The notes: generated by a model not told the origin, from the sequence alone. Shown: positions 7,084-16,143, counted from the first letter of the stretch. The stretch is 64,000 bases of DNA from Acidaminobacter sp. (GCA_009881125.1 WXFH01000029.1:10726-74725); one strand, 5' to 3'. Program-made: numbers and translations.

Positions 7084-10000
7084 ATGGTTCCAGCAATAGA
7101 ACTGAAGCTCCTCGGGATTCCCGCGGTTTACGCCGGCGGCAAGCCCGTCAATATGACGCTCAAAAAAGCTGAGGCCATCCTCTATTTCATGGCCGTGGAG
7201 ACGACCAGCACCCGTGACGCCCTCTGCCGCCTGTTTTGGCCGGACAGCGACACCGAATACGCCCGACGCAGCCTGCGCAACGCCCTCTACCTGATTCGCA
7301 AGCACGTCGCCGAGGACCTGCTCTCCATGCCTAACCACTCCAGCGTTCAACTCAACAAGGACGCCGTCTGGCGCTGTGACCTATGGGAGCTGGAGCCGGT
7401 GCAGGCCGTCACCCGGGAGGACCTGACCCTTCTGAGCGGATTCTCCTTTAAAGAAGACGAATTCTTCCAGGAGTGGCTCATCGACCAGCAGCGCAGCGTT
7501 CAGCAGAAAATTTTCGACCACCACAAAAAAACTGCGAACCGCCTCGAGGAAGAGGACGACTACGCCGAGGCCGCCAAGGCCCGCGAGAAAATGGTCCTTA
7601 TTGACGCTTATGACGAAGACAACATCCGCGCCCTGATGAGCCTCTACCTGCGCACCTCGGAGTACAATCACGCTATCGAGGTCTACCAGAAGCTGATGCG
7701 CACCATGAAGGACGAGCTAGGCGTCGTGCCGGACAATGACACGACCCGCCTCTACGAAAAAATCCTCGAACTCAAGGGCAAGCAGACCGCTCAGGCCACC
7801 GCGAGTCCCAAGACCTACTTCTTTGGCCGCTACGACGAACTTACTGCCATCGAAGACGAGCTCTACAATTTTCTGGAGAATCACCACCACCGCCACATCC
7901 TCATCACAGGGGAAGCCGGCATAGGCAAGACCACCCTGGTGGAGCGCGTCATCAGCGCACTGGAGCTCAGCGAGAAAACCGCCGCGCCGCCTTACGAACA
8001 CACCTATGACCATCAGGCAGACAAAGATAATAAGAAGACCATCGGCAGCAAAAAAGAAAAAAATTCTGCCGATGGTTCCAGCCCCAACCCCACCACCAAA
8101 CCGCAACACCAGCTCCCCGTCAAAGTTATGCGGGCGGCGGCGTACCCCATGGAGCACGATTTGCCGTACCGCATTTTCCGCGGCATCCTGAGGGAAATGC
8201 TGCAGGAACTGGGCGAGACCGGCACCAGCCGCATATTCGGCTTCGCGGACTTCATAGCGCCGGCCATGGCGACCCAAGGTCTGGAAGGGGACGAGCGCAT
8301 CCGCTACGAGGACATGGTGCAGGAGGTCAGCGACCTGCTCACCCGCTATTCCCAGCGTCGAAACGTGGTTCTGATCTTCGAGGATCTCCACTGGGGTCAG
8401 ACCCACTCGATCAATCTGCTCCTTGAGCTCATTCGCGAGCACCTGAAAAACGTCATGGTCATCATGACCTCGCGGGACGTCAAATCCAAAGCGCTGGACT
8501 TCATGACAGCCTGCGGCTGCAAGGAAAAATGGCTGCTCCGTGTGCCACTGGCACGTTTTTCACCCGTCGAGGCCCGGCAATTTCTCCGAAACGGCCTTCG
8601 CAATTCGACCGTGACCCTGGATGAGGCGGCCATGTCCCGCTATATCGAGGCCTCCGAGGGCAACACACTGCTCCTGCGGGAATACCTGGATCTGATCAAC
8701 GAGGGGACCATCGATAAGCTCGACACTCTGAAGTTTGACGAGCTCATGCGTTCGAAGCTCATTGGCCTCTCCGAGCCCGCCCAGCGCGTGGCGGATGTCG
8801 CCGCGCTGTTCATGGAATCCCCGGATTATGAGGCGATCCAGGCCATCGCTGCCTACGAGGACGTGGAGCTGGTGGACCTGATCGAAGCTCTTAGAGGCGC
8901 GGGCATTCTCGAGGAGTGGGTGGACGGCGAGCGCCTGATCTACCATTTTACCCACCAAAAACTAAAGGATTACCTCACCGATCAAATTTCCGTCACCCGA
9001 CGCAGGATCCTGCATAAAAAGATTGCTGACTACTACGAGCACCTGTATGCCCAGCGCGGCGGTGTTTCCGTATTGCCTTATGTCATCCACCACAGCCGTC
9101 TGGCGTCGGACGCACGCCGCGAATACCGCTACCGCGTCATTTACGGCCGCCGCTACCTCGACCGCTGGCATGAAGTGTTCAGCGGCCAGAACGTCGACCT
9201 CGAAGGGGGTCTGACCCTGGAGGACAAGGTCATGCAGTCCATCGACGAGGCCCGCAGCCGGCTTGATGCCAAGGATGAGAGCATCGTCACCTACGACCAC
9301 CAGGTTCTCTACATGCGTGGCCGCCGTGCGATTCGCGAAGGGCGTTATGCCGATGGTCTCGAGTCCATCGACAAAGCCATCCGCTACTTCGAGATCCACC
9401 GCTGCGAAGATTTGCTGGAGCTCTGTCTCCTTCAAAAGATCTACTATGCGATCCAAACCGGCAAGTTGGAGCTGTTTGACTCGCTCCTCAGCGAGCTCGG
9501 CCACCTCATGGGCGGACCGGGGGAGCCGACCGGGGATCTCATCCACGTTTTCTGGCGCCTCAAAGGGCTTCATGCCACGCTGAGCGGGGATACTGAAAGC
9601 GCCCAGAACTACTTAATGATGGCACTGCAGTATCTCGAGCCTCTCACAGAGGAACAGCCCCGCACCCATTCCGCCATGGCAGCGACATTGAATTACCTGG
9701 CCATGGCCTATGAAGGCGAAGGGCGTTACGATGAGGCCTTCCACACCCTAACCCGCGCTATGGAACAAGCCGAGCTCAGCTTGCCGTCCAACGGCCTCGC
9801 CCTGATTCTCACCAATCTGTCTCTGGCGCAGTTCAGGCAGGGCAGGATGGATCAGTCCCTGGAGTCCGTCGTCCGGGCCGTTGAAATTTTCGAGCTTACC
9901 AAGAGCATTTGGGGCCGGGCCAAGGCGGAAGCCCATCTCGCCCGCCTTATGGATATAGCGGACATTCCAGAGAGTGTCGATGAGCACCTGGGCCGCGCCA

Positions 10001-10107
10001 GAGAATACGCCCAGCTCATGGGCAACCCTTACGAGATCCGCTTTGTGCAGGAAGCAGAGGCGGAGATTAGGTCCCATCCGTATCATTTGAGTAATGCGGG
10101 TCAATAG
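7084..10107 (+). CDS. BTAD-family (SARP-like) transcriptional regulator with AAA-type ATPase and TPR repeats
   Basis: The protein has 1007 residues. The N-terminus (about 1-95) is an OmpR-like winged helix, with LFWPDSDTEYARRSLRNALYLIRK typical of BTAD regulators in part. A BTAD helical domain (about 100-245) ends in DELGVVPDNDTTRLYEKI. An STAND/AAA module follows, with Walker A TGEAGIGKTT near 274 and Walker B VVLIFEDLHWG near 428, then TPR-like repeats from about 735 to the end. Such proteins are signal-dependent activators; target and ligand are unknown. ATG 7084 is chosen because AGGAGG at 7071-7076 precedes it. A charged low-complexity insert (about 305-345) carries two GCCGATGGT words facing each other. 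Confidence 0.88.
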   Translation: MVPAIELKLLGIPAVYAGGKPVNMTLKKAEAILYFMAVETTSTRDALCRLFWPDSDTEYARRSLRNALYLIRKHVAEDLLSMPNHSSVQLNKDAVWRCDLWELEPVQAVTREDLTLLSGFSFKEDEFFQEWLIDQQRSVQQKIFDHHKKTANRLEEEDDYAEAAKAREKMVLIDAYDEDNIRALMSLYLRTSEYNHAIEVYQKLMRTMKDELGVVPDNDTTRLYEKILELKGKQTAQATASPKTYFFGRYDELTAIEDELYNFLENHHHRHILITGEAGIGKTTLVERVISALELSEKTAAPPYEHTYDHQADKDNKKTIGSKKEKNSADGSSPNPTTKPQHQLPVKVMRAAAYPMEHDLPYRIFRGILREMLQELGETGTSRIFGFADFIAPAMATQGLEGDERIRYEDMVQEVSDLLTRYSQRRNVVLIFEDLHWGQTHSINLLLELIREHLKNVMVIMTSRDVKSKALDFMTACGCKEKWLLRVPLARFSPVEARQFLRNGLRNSTVTLDEAAMSRYIEASEGNTLLLREYLDLINEGTIDKLDTLKFDELMRSKLIGLSEPAQRVADVAALFMESPDYEAIQAIAAYEDVELVDLIEALRGAGILEEWVDGERLIYHFTHQKLKDYLTDQISVTRRRILHKKIADYYEHLYAQRGGVSVLPYVIHHSRLASDARREYRYRVIYGRRYLDRWHEVFSGQNVDLEGGLTLEDKVMQSIDEARSRLDAKDESIVTYDHQVLYMRGRRAIREGRYADGLESIDKAIRYFEIHRCEDLLELCLLQKIYYAIQTGKLELFDSLLSELGHLMGGPGEPTGDLIHVFWRLKGLHATLSGDTESAQNYLMMALQYLEPLTEEQPRTHSAMAATLNYLAMAYEGEGRYDEAFHTLTRAMEQAELSLPSNGLALILTNLSLAQFRQGRMDQSLESVVRAVEIFELTKSIWGRAKAEAHLARLMDIADIPESVDEHLGRAREYAQLMGNPYEIRFVQEAEAEIRSHPYHLSNAGQ
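8037..8077. repeat. Inverted pair of GCCGATGGT words inside the BTAD regulator gene
   Basis: GACCATCGGCAG at 8037-8048 and CTGCCGATGGTT at 8066-8077 can form an approximately 12-bp stem, with one G-T pair, around an A-rich 17-nt loop. The segment encodes a low-complexity insert between the ATPase motifs. Confidence 0.75.
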
Positions 10108-10119
10108 AAAAATGCAGGT

Positions 10120-10279
10120 CTGACCCCAATGGATCAATAAAAGTTGCAGGATTGCGATGAAAAATGCAGGTCTGACCCCGTCGGATCAATAAAAAATGCA
10201 GGTCTGACCCCGTTGGCCCCCGTCGGATTAATAAAAAATGCAGGTCTGACCCCACGTGTTTACGTGGGGTCAGACCCGC
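10120..10279 (+). repeat. Palindrome array ending in an inverted pair between convergent genes
   Basis: Short forms lie near 10120, 10168, 10199 and 10243, joined by a GATCAATAAAAAATG linker. The last copy faces an opposite-strand copy at 10262. Together they make a perfect 15-bp stem (GGTCTGACCCCACGT with ACGTGGGGTCAGACC) around a GTTT loop at 10243-10276. The pair sits between the convergent regulator and rluA-like genes and could end both transcripts, although it lacks a T-tract. Confidence 0.88.
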
Positions 10280-10302
10280 ATCTAAAATGCTATTCCATTT
10301 TC

Positions 10303-11043
10303 CTAGTTTTGCTTCTCTTCCAGCGCCGCAATCTGACTGGAAAAATAATGCCAAGGCGCCGGGTAGGACTTGGCGCCGCCTGCATCATTCAAACCACCCG
10401 GGAGCGCCCTGAAGCTCAAGGCAGTCCTTTTTGCAGGATGATAAAATCTGATTTCGTACGACCAAAGTCCAATAGGGTTGCCGTCTTTCACAAAGTCCGG
10501 GTTATATTTGGCATCTCCCAAAATTGGAAAGCCACTGGCCGAAAGCTGCACACGAATCTGGTGACGCCGGCCGGTGAGCAGCAGCACATCCAGCAGGGCA
10601 AGAGGGGAGGCAGCCTCCGTTAGTGCAGCGTCGGTCCGCCCGATGACTCGATATTTCAGCTCCGCCGTCTGCCCCTCAGGGCCATGTGCGACTTCTACAA
10701 CGTTGCCCGGCGTGGTTCTCAGCTGATGAACCAGGTGGCCGCTGTCGTCTATGGGCTGACCCTGTACCACGGCGAGGTAGCGTTTTTTGATGCGACCATC
10801 GGCAAATTGGGCACTAAGGTGGCCCGCCGCCTCGCGGGTCTTGGCGTAAACCATGACGCCGCCCACTGGACGATCGAGACGGTGCACGAGTTTCGCGGTC
10901 TTGCCGGTCTCGCCGGACGCCTTCATGTGAGCCTGAACCGCCTCGAGCAGAGAAGGGGCCTTGGTCGGATCCGGCTGGCACGGCATGCCCGGGGGCTTCA
11001 CGACCACAATGACGTGCTTGTCTTCAAATAAAATTTTCAGCAT
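10303..11043 (-). CDS. RluA-family RNA pseudouridine synthase
   Basis: This 246-residue protein carries the RluA-family catalytic motif HRLDRPVGGVMV with the essential Asp57, preceded by the family start segment FEDKHVIVVVKPPGMP. A later LLTGRRHQIRVQLS segment is also typical. Such enzymes isomerise uridine in rRNA or tRNA. There is no N-terminal S4 domain, so it resembles the shorter RluA/TruC-like members. AAGGAG lies just upstream of the start on the minus strand. It is divergent from the AI-2E permease gene. The exact uridine target cannot be told from sequence. Confidence 0.9.
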   Translation of the reverse strand: MLKILFEDKHVIVVVKPPGMPCQPDPTKAPSLLEAVQAHMKASGETGKTAKLVHRLDRPVGGVMVYAKTREAAGHLSAQFADGRIKKRYLAVVQGQPIDDSGHLVHQLRTTPGNVVEVAHGPEGQTAELKYRVIGRTDAALTEAASPLALLDVLLLTGRRHQIRVQLSASGFPILGDAKYNPDFVKDGNPIGLWSYEIRFYHPAKRTALSFRALPGGLNDAGGAKSYPAPWHYFSSQIAALEEKQN

Positions 11044-11067
11044 TGTTATGTCTCCTTTTTTTCACAC

Positions 11068-11097
11068 TTGTATCTGCGATTGAAGTATGTGTATAAT
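11068..11097 (+). promoter_or_regulatory. Sigma-A-type promoter of the AI-2E family permease gene
   Basis: TTGTAT at 11068-11073, an 18-bp spacer and a perfect TATAAT at 11092-11097 precede the start codon at 11167 by 70 bp. Confidence 0.6.
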
Positions 11098-11166
11098 AGT
11101 CCTAATCTTGTGCAAATTTACGGAGCCGGCCACGATCGCGTGGCGCTGCCCGTCCGGAGGTGTCAC

Positions 11167-12258
11167 ATGCAGCTGAACCTGAAACGGTGGCTCGGCGCCA
11201 TGCTTGCCCTGAGCTTAAGTTTAATCGTTTCTTTCGTTACGATCAACCATTTCGACGCTATTGTCGCGTGGATCGCGAAAATTGCCGGCGCCACGACCCC
11301 GTTTATCATTGGCCTCGTGATCGCCTACATCCTCGACCCGGTGGTCAGCTTCCTGACGCGGACCTTCAAGTTTGGGCGGGGCGCGGCCATCGGCGTGCTC
11401 TATCTTTTGCTCCTGGTCATTTTGGCCGGGTTCGGCTGGCTGGTTGTGCCGATGGTCATTGACAACGCCTCCGAGATCATCGCTGACGTCCCGCGGCTCA
11501 TCAACATGGCGAACACTAAGCTGTCCGACAGCGGCATCCTCCAGAATGAAACAGTACAAGAGGCACTGGTCTCCATCCGCGGGCGCCTGGCGGAGTGGGC
11601 CAACATCCTGCTGTCCAACCTGACCCAAGGGCTGATGAGCGTCACGTCCGCGGTGTTCAGCACCATGATCGGGATCGTCGTGTCCATTTACACGCTGATC
11701 GACAAGAAGCGGCTGCAGGCCTCCATGGTGAGACTTTGCCGCGCGGCCTTCGACGATGCCCGGGCCCAGTCCATTTTCGACTGGGGCGCCAAGGTCCACA
11801 AGATTTTCTCCAAGTTTATGACGGGACTCATCGTTCAGGCCACCATTGTGGGTGTGCTGTCCTTCGTTGGCATGACGGTCCTGGGGGTTCGGTATGCCGC
11901 GATCTTCGGGCTGCTGCTGGGCCTCACCAACGTGATCCCGTATGTAGGCCCGTTTATTGGGGCCATCCCGGCGGTGGGCATTACGCTTCTATATAATCCG
12001 CTGAACGCCCTGAAGGTCGCCATTCTGATTGTGGTTGTCCAGCAGATCGACGCGAATCTGGTCGGTCCGCGCATTATGGGCAATTATATAGGGCTTCGGC
12101 CCATGTGGATCGTGCTCGCCATCTCCCTCGGCGGATCCTTCGGCGGCATGATCGGCATGATTTTGTCAATTCCGGTCGCCGCGATTCTCAACATTGTCCT
12201 GGTGCACGTTATAGAAAAGAAGGAAAAAATGGCGACGGAAGCGGACGACACAATTTAG
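11167..12258 (+). CDS. AI-2E family transporter (PerM/YdiK-like membrane protein)
   Basis: The protein has 363 residues and about eight predicted membrane segments. The start (LNLKRWLGAMLALSLSLIVSF), the PFIIGLVIAYILDPVV helix, LLGLTNVIPYVGPFIGAIPA and VVQQIDANLVGPRIMG are hallmarks of the AI-2E exporter/PerM family. Members are reported as small-molecule exporters or Na+/H+ antiporters. Earlier in-frame codons exist, but ATG 11167 has GGAGG at 11156-11160. The word GCCGATGGTC at 11448 is read as PMV within a membrane helix. Confidence 0.88.
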   Translation: MQLNLKRWLGAMLALSLSLIVSFVTINHFDAIVAWIAKIAGATTPFIIGLVIAYILDPVVSFLTRTFKFGRGAAIGVLYLLLLVILAGFGWLVVPMVIDNASEIIADVPRLINMANTKLSDSGILQNETVQEALVSIRGRLAEWANILLSNLTQGLMSVTSAVFSTMIGIVVSIYTLIDKKRLQASMVRLCRAAFDDARAQSIFDWGAKVHKIFSKFMTGLIVQATIVGVLSFVGMTVLGVRYAAIFGLLLGLTNVIPYVGPFIGAIPAVGITLLYNPLNALKVAILIVVVQQIDANLVGPRIMGNYIGLRPMWIVLAISLGGSFGGMIGMILSIPVAAILNIVLVHVIEKKEKMATEADDTI

Positions 12259-12265
12259 AATGAAG

Positions 12266-12342
12266 AAACTCGGTGTCAGCGGCTAGCGCCTATCAACCCC
12301 AAGTTTCTCCCAAAAAGAAACTCGGTGTCTGACACCGAGTTT
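12266..12342 (+). repeat. GGTGTCTGACACC-type palindromes after the permease gene
   Basis: A long form (GGTGTCAGCGGCTAGCGCC...) at about 12272-12300 is followed by a perfect 12-bp palindrome, AAACTCGGTGTC with GACACCGAGTTT around one T (12318-12342). The same AAACTCGGTGTC starts both. It may end the permease transcript. This is the GTGTC/GACAC variant of the main palindrome family. Confidence 0.82.
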
Positions 12343-12390
12343 CCCCCAAACTCATCAAAATTCCCTAATTAGAGAAAGGAACATCAGAGA

Positions 12391-13323
12391 ATGCCAGACT
12401 TAACGAATTTGAAAACAAGCTGCCAAGACACCAAAAATGTTGCTTCCCACGATAAGATGCGAAAGCCGGAGTGGCTGAAAATTAAGAAAGGCGAGATGCG
12501 GGACATCATAGAAGTCGAAAAGATGCTCTCCGCGAATCAGCTGCATACTGTATGCAGAGAAGCCAACTGCCCGAACCGCATGGAGTGCTACGGCAACAAG
12601 ACAGCGACCTTCTTGATCATGGGGCCAAACTGCACCCGCGGCTGCCGGTTCTGCAATGTCACCAAGGAAGCTCCGCTCTGCCTGGATTCCGAGGAGCCGG
12701 CACGCGTCGCACAGGCCGTGGTGGAACTCGGTCTCAAGCATGCCGTCGTCACCTCCGTCACCAGAGATGATTTAGCCGATGGCGGCGCATCCCACTTCGT
12801 CGCCGTCATTCGGGCGATTCGCGAAGCGTCTCCCGGCACTTCCGTTGAAGTTTTGATCCCGGACCTCCGCGGCAACTGGGACGCCCTGGAAGTCATCATG
12901 ACTGAGCGCCCTGATATTTTGAATCACAACGTTGAGACCATTGAGCGTCTTTATCCTGAAATCAGGCCGGAGGCGGTTTACACGAGATCCCTGGAGCTGC
13001 TGAAGCGCGCGAAAGCCATGCAGCCGGATATTTTAACGAAATCCGGGCTGATGCTGGGACTCGGCGAGACCGAAGAGGAAGTCCTCAAGCTCCTGTCTGA
13101 CCTGAGGGCGCATGAGGTGGATCTGGTGACCATCGGCCAATATCTGCCGCCTTCTGCGGAGCATTATCCGGTGAAGGAATACGTGCATCCTGAGGTGTTC
13201 GAGCTGCTCTCGAAAAAGGGCATGGCCATGGGCTTCCAGGACGTGTCCTCCGGGCCGCTGGTGCGCAGCTCCTATAACGCAGGAAAAGTCTACGACCAGA
13301 TTCAAGATCAAGGCCGCGCCTAG
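12391..13323 (+). CDS. lipA: Lipoyl synthase (radical SAM)
   Basis: This 310-residue protein inserts two sulfur atoms into protein-bound octanoyl groups. Both cluster motifs are present: the auxiliary CREANCPNRMEC near residues 55-66 and the radical-SAM CTRGCRFC near 81-88. HNVETIERLYPEIRP, KSGLMLGLGE and a C-terminal GPLVRSSY, which supplies the serine ligand of the auxiliary cluster, complete the family pattern. AAGGA precedes the ATG. No lipB, lplA or dehydrogenase genes are adjacent. Confidence 0.96.
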   Translation: MPDLTNLKTSCQDTKNVASHDKMRKPEWLKIKKGEMRDIIEVEKMLSANQLHTVCREANCPNRMECYGNKTATFLIMGPNCTRGCRFCNVTKEAPLCLDSEEPARVAQAVVELGLKHAVVTSVTRDDLADGGASHFVAVIRAIREASPGTSVEVLIPDLRGNWDALEVIMTERPDILNHNVETIERLYPEIRPEAVYTRSLELLKRAKAMQPDILTKSGLMLGLGETEEEVLKLLSDLRAHEVDLVTIGQYLPPSAEHYPVKEYVHPEVFELLSKKGMAMGFQDVSSGPLVRSSYNAGKVYDQIQDQGRA

Positions 13324-13344
13324 GCGGGCGCTTTTGACGGTTTT

Positions 13345-13483
13345 GCAGGTCTGCGGCTGCGTCTATTGACCCTGTCGGATCACCCTGCGGTTTAGTAGGT
13401 CTGACCCTGTCGGATCACCCTGCGGTTTAGTAGGTCTGACCCCGTCGGATCACCCTGCGGCATAGCAGGTCTGACCCCGTCTG
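13345..13483 (+). repeat. Palindrome array: one long form, three short forms
   Basis: The long form GGTCTGCGGCTGCGTCTATTGACCC at about 13347 is followed by short forms near 13397, 13432 and 13467. The period is 35 bp and the linker is GTCGGATCACCCTGCGGTTTA. Confidence 0.9.
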
Positions 13484-13540
13484 TCATTATCCCTTCACGC
13501 GAGGCGATAAATGGTGTACACTTAAATCGAAAATGAATGT

Positions 13541-13642
13541 TATTGCTCCGCTGATTAACTATTTGAGTGTGTTCTCGCCAGTCTGTCCATTTTGAAAGTT
13601 TCAACCCATTTCAATTTTGACTTCTTAATCACCGGAGCAATA
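13541..13642. promoter_or_regulatory. Long-range inverted repeat bracketing the leader of the first PhzF-like gene
   Basis: TATTGCTCCGCTGATTAA at 13541-13558 is matched by an inverted copy at 13625-13642 with one mismatch, separated by about 66 bp. The right arm ends just before ATGATGGAGG, the ribosome site of the gene at 13660. It could be an operator pair or an RNA structure controlling translation. Confidence 0.5.
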
Positions 13643-13659
13643 TGATGGAGGCTAATTCA

Positions 13660-14445
13660 ATGAAAATTCCGTTTTACCATCTCGACGCGTTTACGGACCG
13701 GCAGTTTGCCGGGAATCCATCGGCCATCTGTCCGCTGGAGGAGTTTATTGACGAAGAGCTCATGCAGAAAATTGCTAGGGAGAACAACCCATCGGAAACT
13801 TCTTTCATTGTTAAGCGAGATGGGTACTATGACGCCCGCTGGTTCACTGAAAACAAGGAGCTCGACCTGTCCGGCCACGGAACGCTGAGCAGCGCGTACA
13901 TCGTGTTCACCAAACTCGAGCCAGAGCTCGACCGCGTCAAGTTCAAGACCAAGAGCGGCATTCTCGAAGTCTATAAAGAGGGCGATCACCTGGCTATCGA
14001 TTTGCCGGCACGCCCTGCGGTCAGATCAGAAATGCCCTACGAGCTGGTCCTCGCCCTTGGCAAACTCCCTAAGCATGTGTATCGCTACGCGACCCGTGAC
14101 TACATGGTCATTTACGACGACGAGGACCAAATCCTCGACCTCGACCCTGATTTCGAGGAGCTCCTGAAGGTCCAAACCCACGGCGTCATCTGCACCGCGC
14201 CGGGTCACGACGTCGACTTCGTGTCGCGCTATTTCTTCCCGGTCACCGGCAAGGACGAGGACCCGGTCACAGGTTCCGCCCACTGCACCCTGGCGCCTTA
14301 TTGGAACTCGGTTCTCAATAAAAGGGTCATGACGGCGAAGCAGCTTTCAAAGCGCGGCGGCAGCCTCCAGGTCGAGGTCATTGGCGACCGCATCAAGCTG
14401 ATGGGCAAAGTCGTCACTTATATGGAGGGGACCATTACCGTTTAG
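13660..14445 (+). CDS. PhzF-family isomerase/epimerase-like protein, copy 1
   Basis: This 261-residue protein begins MKIPFYHLDAFTDRQFAGNP, the classic PhzF start, and keeps NNPSETSF with the catalytic Glu46. It also has LSGHGTL, DEDPVTGSAHC and SKRGG. PhzF proteins have a two-lobed diaminopimelate-epimerase fold; most bacterial members are of unknown substrate. ATG 13660 is chosen because GGAGG at 13647-13651 precedes it. A second family member lies 1.7 kb downstream on the same strand, but the two are diverged and separated by PAP2 and MsrA genes. It is not evidence for phenazine synthesis, because no other phz genes are present. Confidence 0.92.
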   Translation: MKIPFYHLDAFTDRQFAGNPSAICPLEEFIDEELMQKIARENNPSETSFIVKRDGYYDARWFTENKELDLSGHGTLSSAYIVFTKLEPELDRVKFKTKSGILEVYKEGDHLAIDLPARPAVRSEMPYELVLALGKLPKHVYRYATRDYMVIYDDEDQILDLDPDFEELLKVQTHGVICTAPGHDVDFVSRYFFPVTGKDEDPVTGSAHCTLAPYWNSVLNKRVMTAKQLSKRGGSLQVEVIGDRIKLMGKVVTYMEGTITV

Positions 14446-14474
14446 GTCTTCCCAAAGGAAAAGGAAATCAAATT

Positions 14475-15581
14475 ATGTCGTTTGATGCAGTAACTGCAGT
14501 GAATGTGGCTTCATCCAGCGCGGCGGCGCTTGGCGCGTCCGGTAATTTTTCGGCCCTGCTCGTGTCCGGGTTGCCCCTCGGCGACTGGCAGCTTGAGCTA
14601 TTGCTTTGGTTCCAGTCCCTGCGCCACCCGGTCCTGACCTGGATCATGGGCGCCCTGACCATGCTTGGCGACGATCTGTTTTACATTGCGGTGCTTTCCG
14701 TGATGTACTGGACCGGTTCAAGTGCATTTGCCGATGGTCGCTTCAACAGCCACCGCCGGCTCAGCTCAAGTCATGATCTCTGCTCAGGCAGCGCCAAAAG
14801 ACCTCAAAGTCGTCAAAACACCTTCGAACTCATGCAGCTGGTGGTGTTTTCCGTACTGCTTAACATTGTCATTAAAAACTTTGTAGATGCACCCCGTCCC
14901 TTTGAGGCCGTCTCCGGGATTGAAGGCCTTTGGACCTTCACCGCAGGGAGCGCCTCGTTCCCAAGCGGCCATGCCCAGACTGCGGCGACCTTTTGGCTGG
15001 CGCTGGTTTCGGCCGGTGCAGGCGTTCGGAAGGGGAGACGGGGCGGTGGTGTGACCATCGGCATAGCCTGTTCTTTTATTGTTCTGATCTCTTTGTCGCG
15101 TCTTTACCTGGGCGTGCACTGGCCTCAGGACGTGCTGGCCGGCGGGCTGATTGGCGGCGTTTTGGGCCTTCTTGGTCCGTCTTTTTTAAAGGGATTCAGC
15201 CGATGGTTCCTCATCCCCACATTCGCCCTGTCCGCCATAGGAATTTTCGTCTTTCTGGATCATTCCGCGGTGCAGCTGACAAGTCTGCTGATTGGGGCGA
15301 CCATTGGGCATGGGAATTCTGGATTAACGTCGAGATCAACAGGCACTGCCGTTAAAGGCGCTGACGCAGATCCAGGCGCAGACCTGTTACGTCCAGCAAA
15401 GCCAGCACATTTACTTTTCGGCATAATGACAGTCGCTGCGGCTTACGGGACGACGACCTGGCTGTTGACGGCTTTTGGTTTTCCGGAGCTCATTGTCGAT
15501 GGGCTGGCTACCCTGGAAACCGGTCTGATGATCACCTGGGGTGTACCGGCGCTGCTAGAAGCGGCCAGATCCGGAACTTGA
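14475..15581 (+). CDS. PAP2-superfamily membrane phosphatase
   Basis: This 368-residue, multi-helix protein carries the three PAP2 motifs: KNFVDAPRP (K134 to P142), FPSGH (162-166) and SRLYLGVHWPQD (208-219). These act on lipid phosphates such as undecaprenyl diphosphate or phosphatidic acid. A hydrophilic insert at about 84-117 (FADGRF...KRPQSRQ) separates the second and third helices and contains a GCCGATGGTC word; other words lie at 15053 and 15199. A second polar stretch near residues 275-305 is also unusual. It starts 29 bp after the PhzF gene and may share its transcript. Confidence 0.9.
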   Translation: MSFDAVTAVNVASSSAAALGASGNFSALLVSGLPLGDWQLELLLWFQSLRHPVLTWIMGALTMLGDDLFYIAVLSVMYWTGSSAFADGRFNSHRRLSSSHDLCSGSAKRPQSRQNTFELMQLVVFSVLLNIVIKNFVDAPRPFEAVSGIEGLWTFTAGSASFPSGHAQTAATFWLALVSAGAGVRKGRRGGGVTIGIACSFIVLISLSRLYLGVHWPQDVLAGGLIGGVLGLLGPSFLKGFSRWFLIPTFALSAIGIFVFLDHSAVQLTSLLIGATIGHGNSGLTSRSTGTAVKGADADPGADLLRPAKPAHLLFGIMTVAAAYGTTTWLLTAFGFPELIVDGLATLETGLMITWGVPALLEAARSGT

Positions 15582-15612
15582 GCAGGTCTGCGGCTAGCGC
15601 CTATTGACCCCA
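15582..15612 (+). repeat. Single long-form palindrome
   Basis: GCAGGTCTGCGG, then CTAGCGCCTATTG, then ACCCC is the clearest long form in the window. The inner GGCTAGCGCC folds on itself between the outer GGTC and GACC. Confidence 0.88.
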
Positions 15613-15642
15613 CATGTTCCATTTTGAGGAGGGTATTTTCAA

Positions 15643-16116
15643 ATGAAGGAAATTTTCTTTGCCGGCGGCTGCTTCTGGGGCGTCGAGGAATTTTTTTCGA
15701 GAATTGACGGCGTCGAGGATACCGAAGTCGGCTATGCCAATGGCATCACTGAAGATCCTGACTATAAGCAGGTCTGCACCGGCAAGACCGGATTCGCTGA
15801 AGCCTGCCAAATCAAATATGATCCTGAAGTCATCAGCCTGGACACCTTGCTCGACAAGCTGTTCAGTGTCATTGACCCGACGCTGATCGACAGACAGGGA
15901 CCAGACATTGGCAATCAGTACCGCACGGGCGTTTACTACGTGGACGAGGCCGACCGACCGGTCATTGAAGCCTACTTCGAAAAAGTGCGGTCACACTATG
16001 ATCTGCCAATTCGAACAGAGCTCGAACCACTGAAGAATTTTTATGAAGCGGAAGAGTACCACCAGGACTATTTGAAAAAGAATCCCGGCGGCTATTGCCA
16101 CATCAAGCTAGACTGA
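15643..16116 (+). CDS. msrA: Peptide-methionine (S)-S-oxide reductase
   Basis: This 157-residue protein reduces methionine-S-sulfoxide. GGCFWGVEE carries the catalytic Cys10, and [16 protein letters not shown] and [18 protein letters not shown] are family segments. A Cys in GYCHIKL near the end may act as a resolving residue. The ribosome site GAGGAG at 15625-15630 sits 12 bp before the ATG. It lies between two PhzF-like genes; a long-form repeat just upstream suggests its own promoter or read-through from the PAP2 gene. Confidence 0.96.
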   Translation: MKEIFFAGGCFWGVEEFFSRIDGVEDTEVGYANGITEDPDYKQVCTGKTGFAEACQIKYDPEVISLDTLLDKLFSVIDPTLIDRQGPDIGNQYRTGVYYVDEADRPVIEAYFEKVRSHYDLPIRTELEPLKNFYEAEEYHQDYLKKNPGGYCHIKLD

Positions 16117-16143
16117 TCAAGTCGCTGAACGGAGTGATCTCCA

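Noticed and set aside
7051..10107. Maltose-type (MalT) regulator identity for the 1007-residue protein
   Set aside because: The DNA-binding domain is N-terminal and followed by a BTAD domain; MalT/LuxR proteins have a C-terminal LuxR helix-turn-helix, which is absent.
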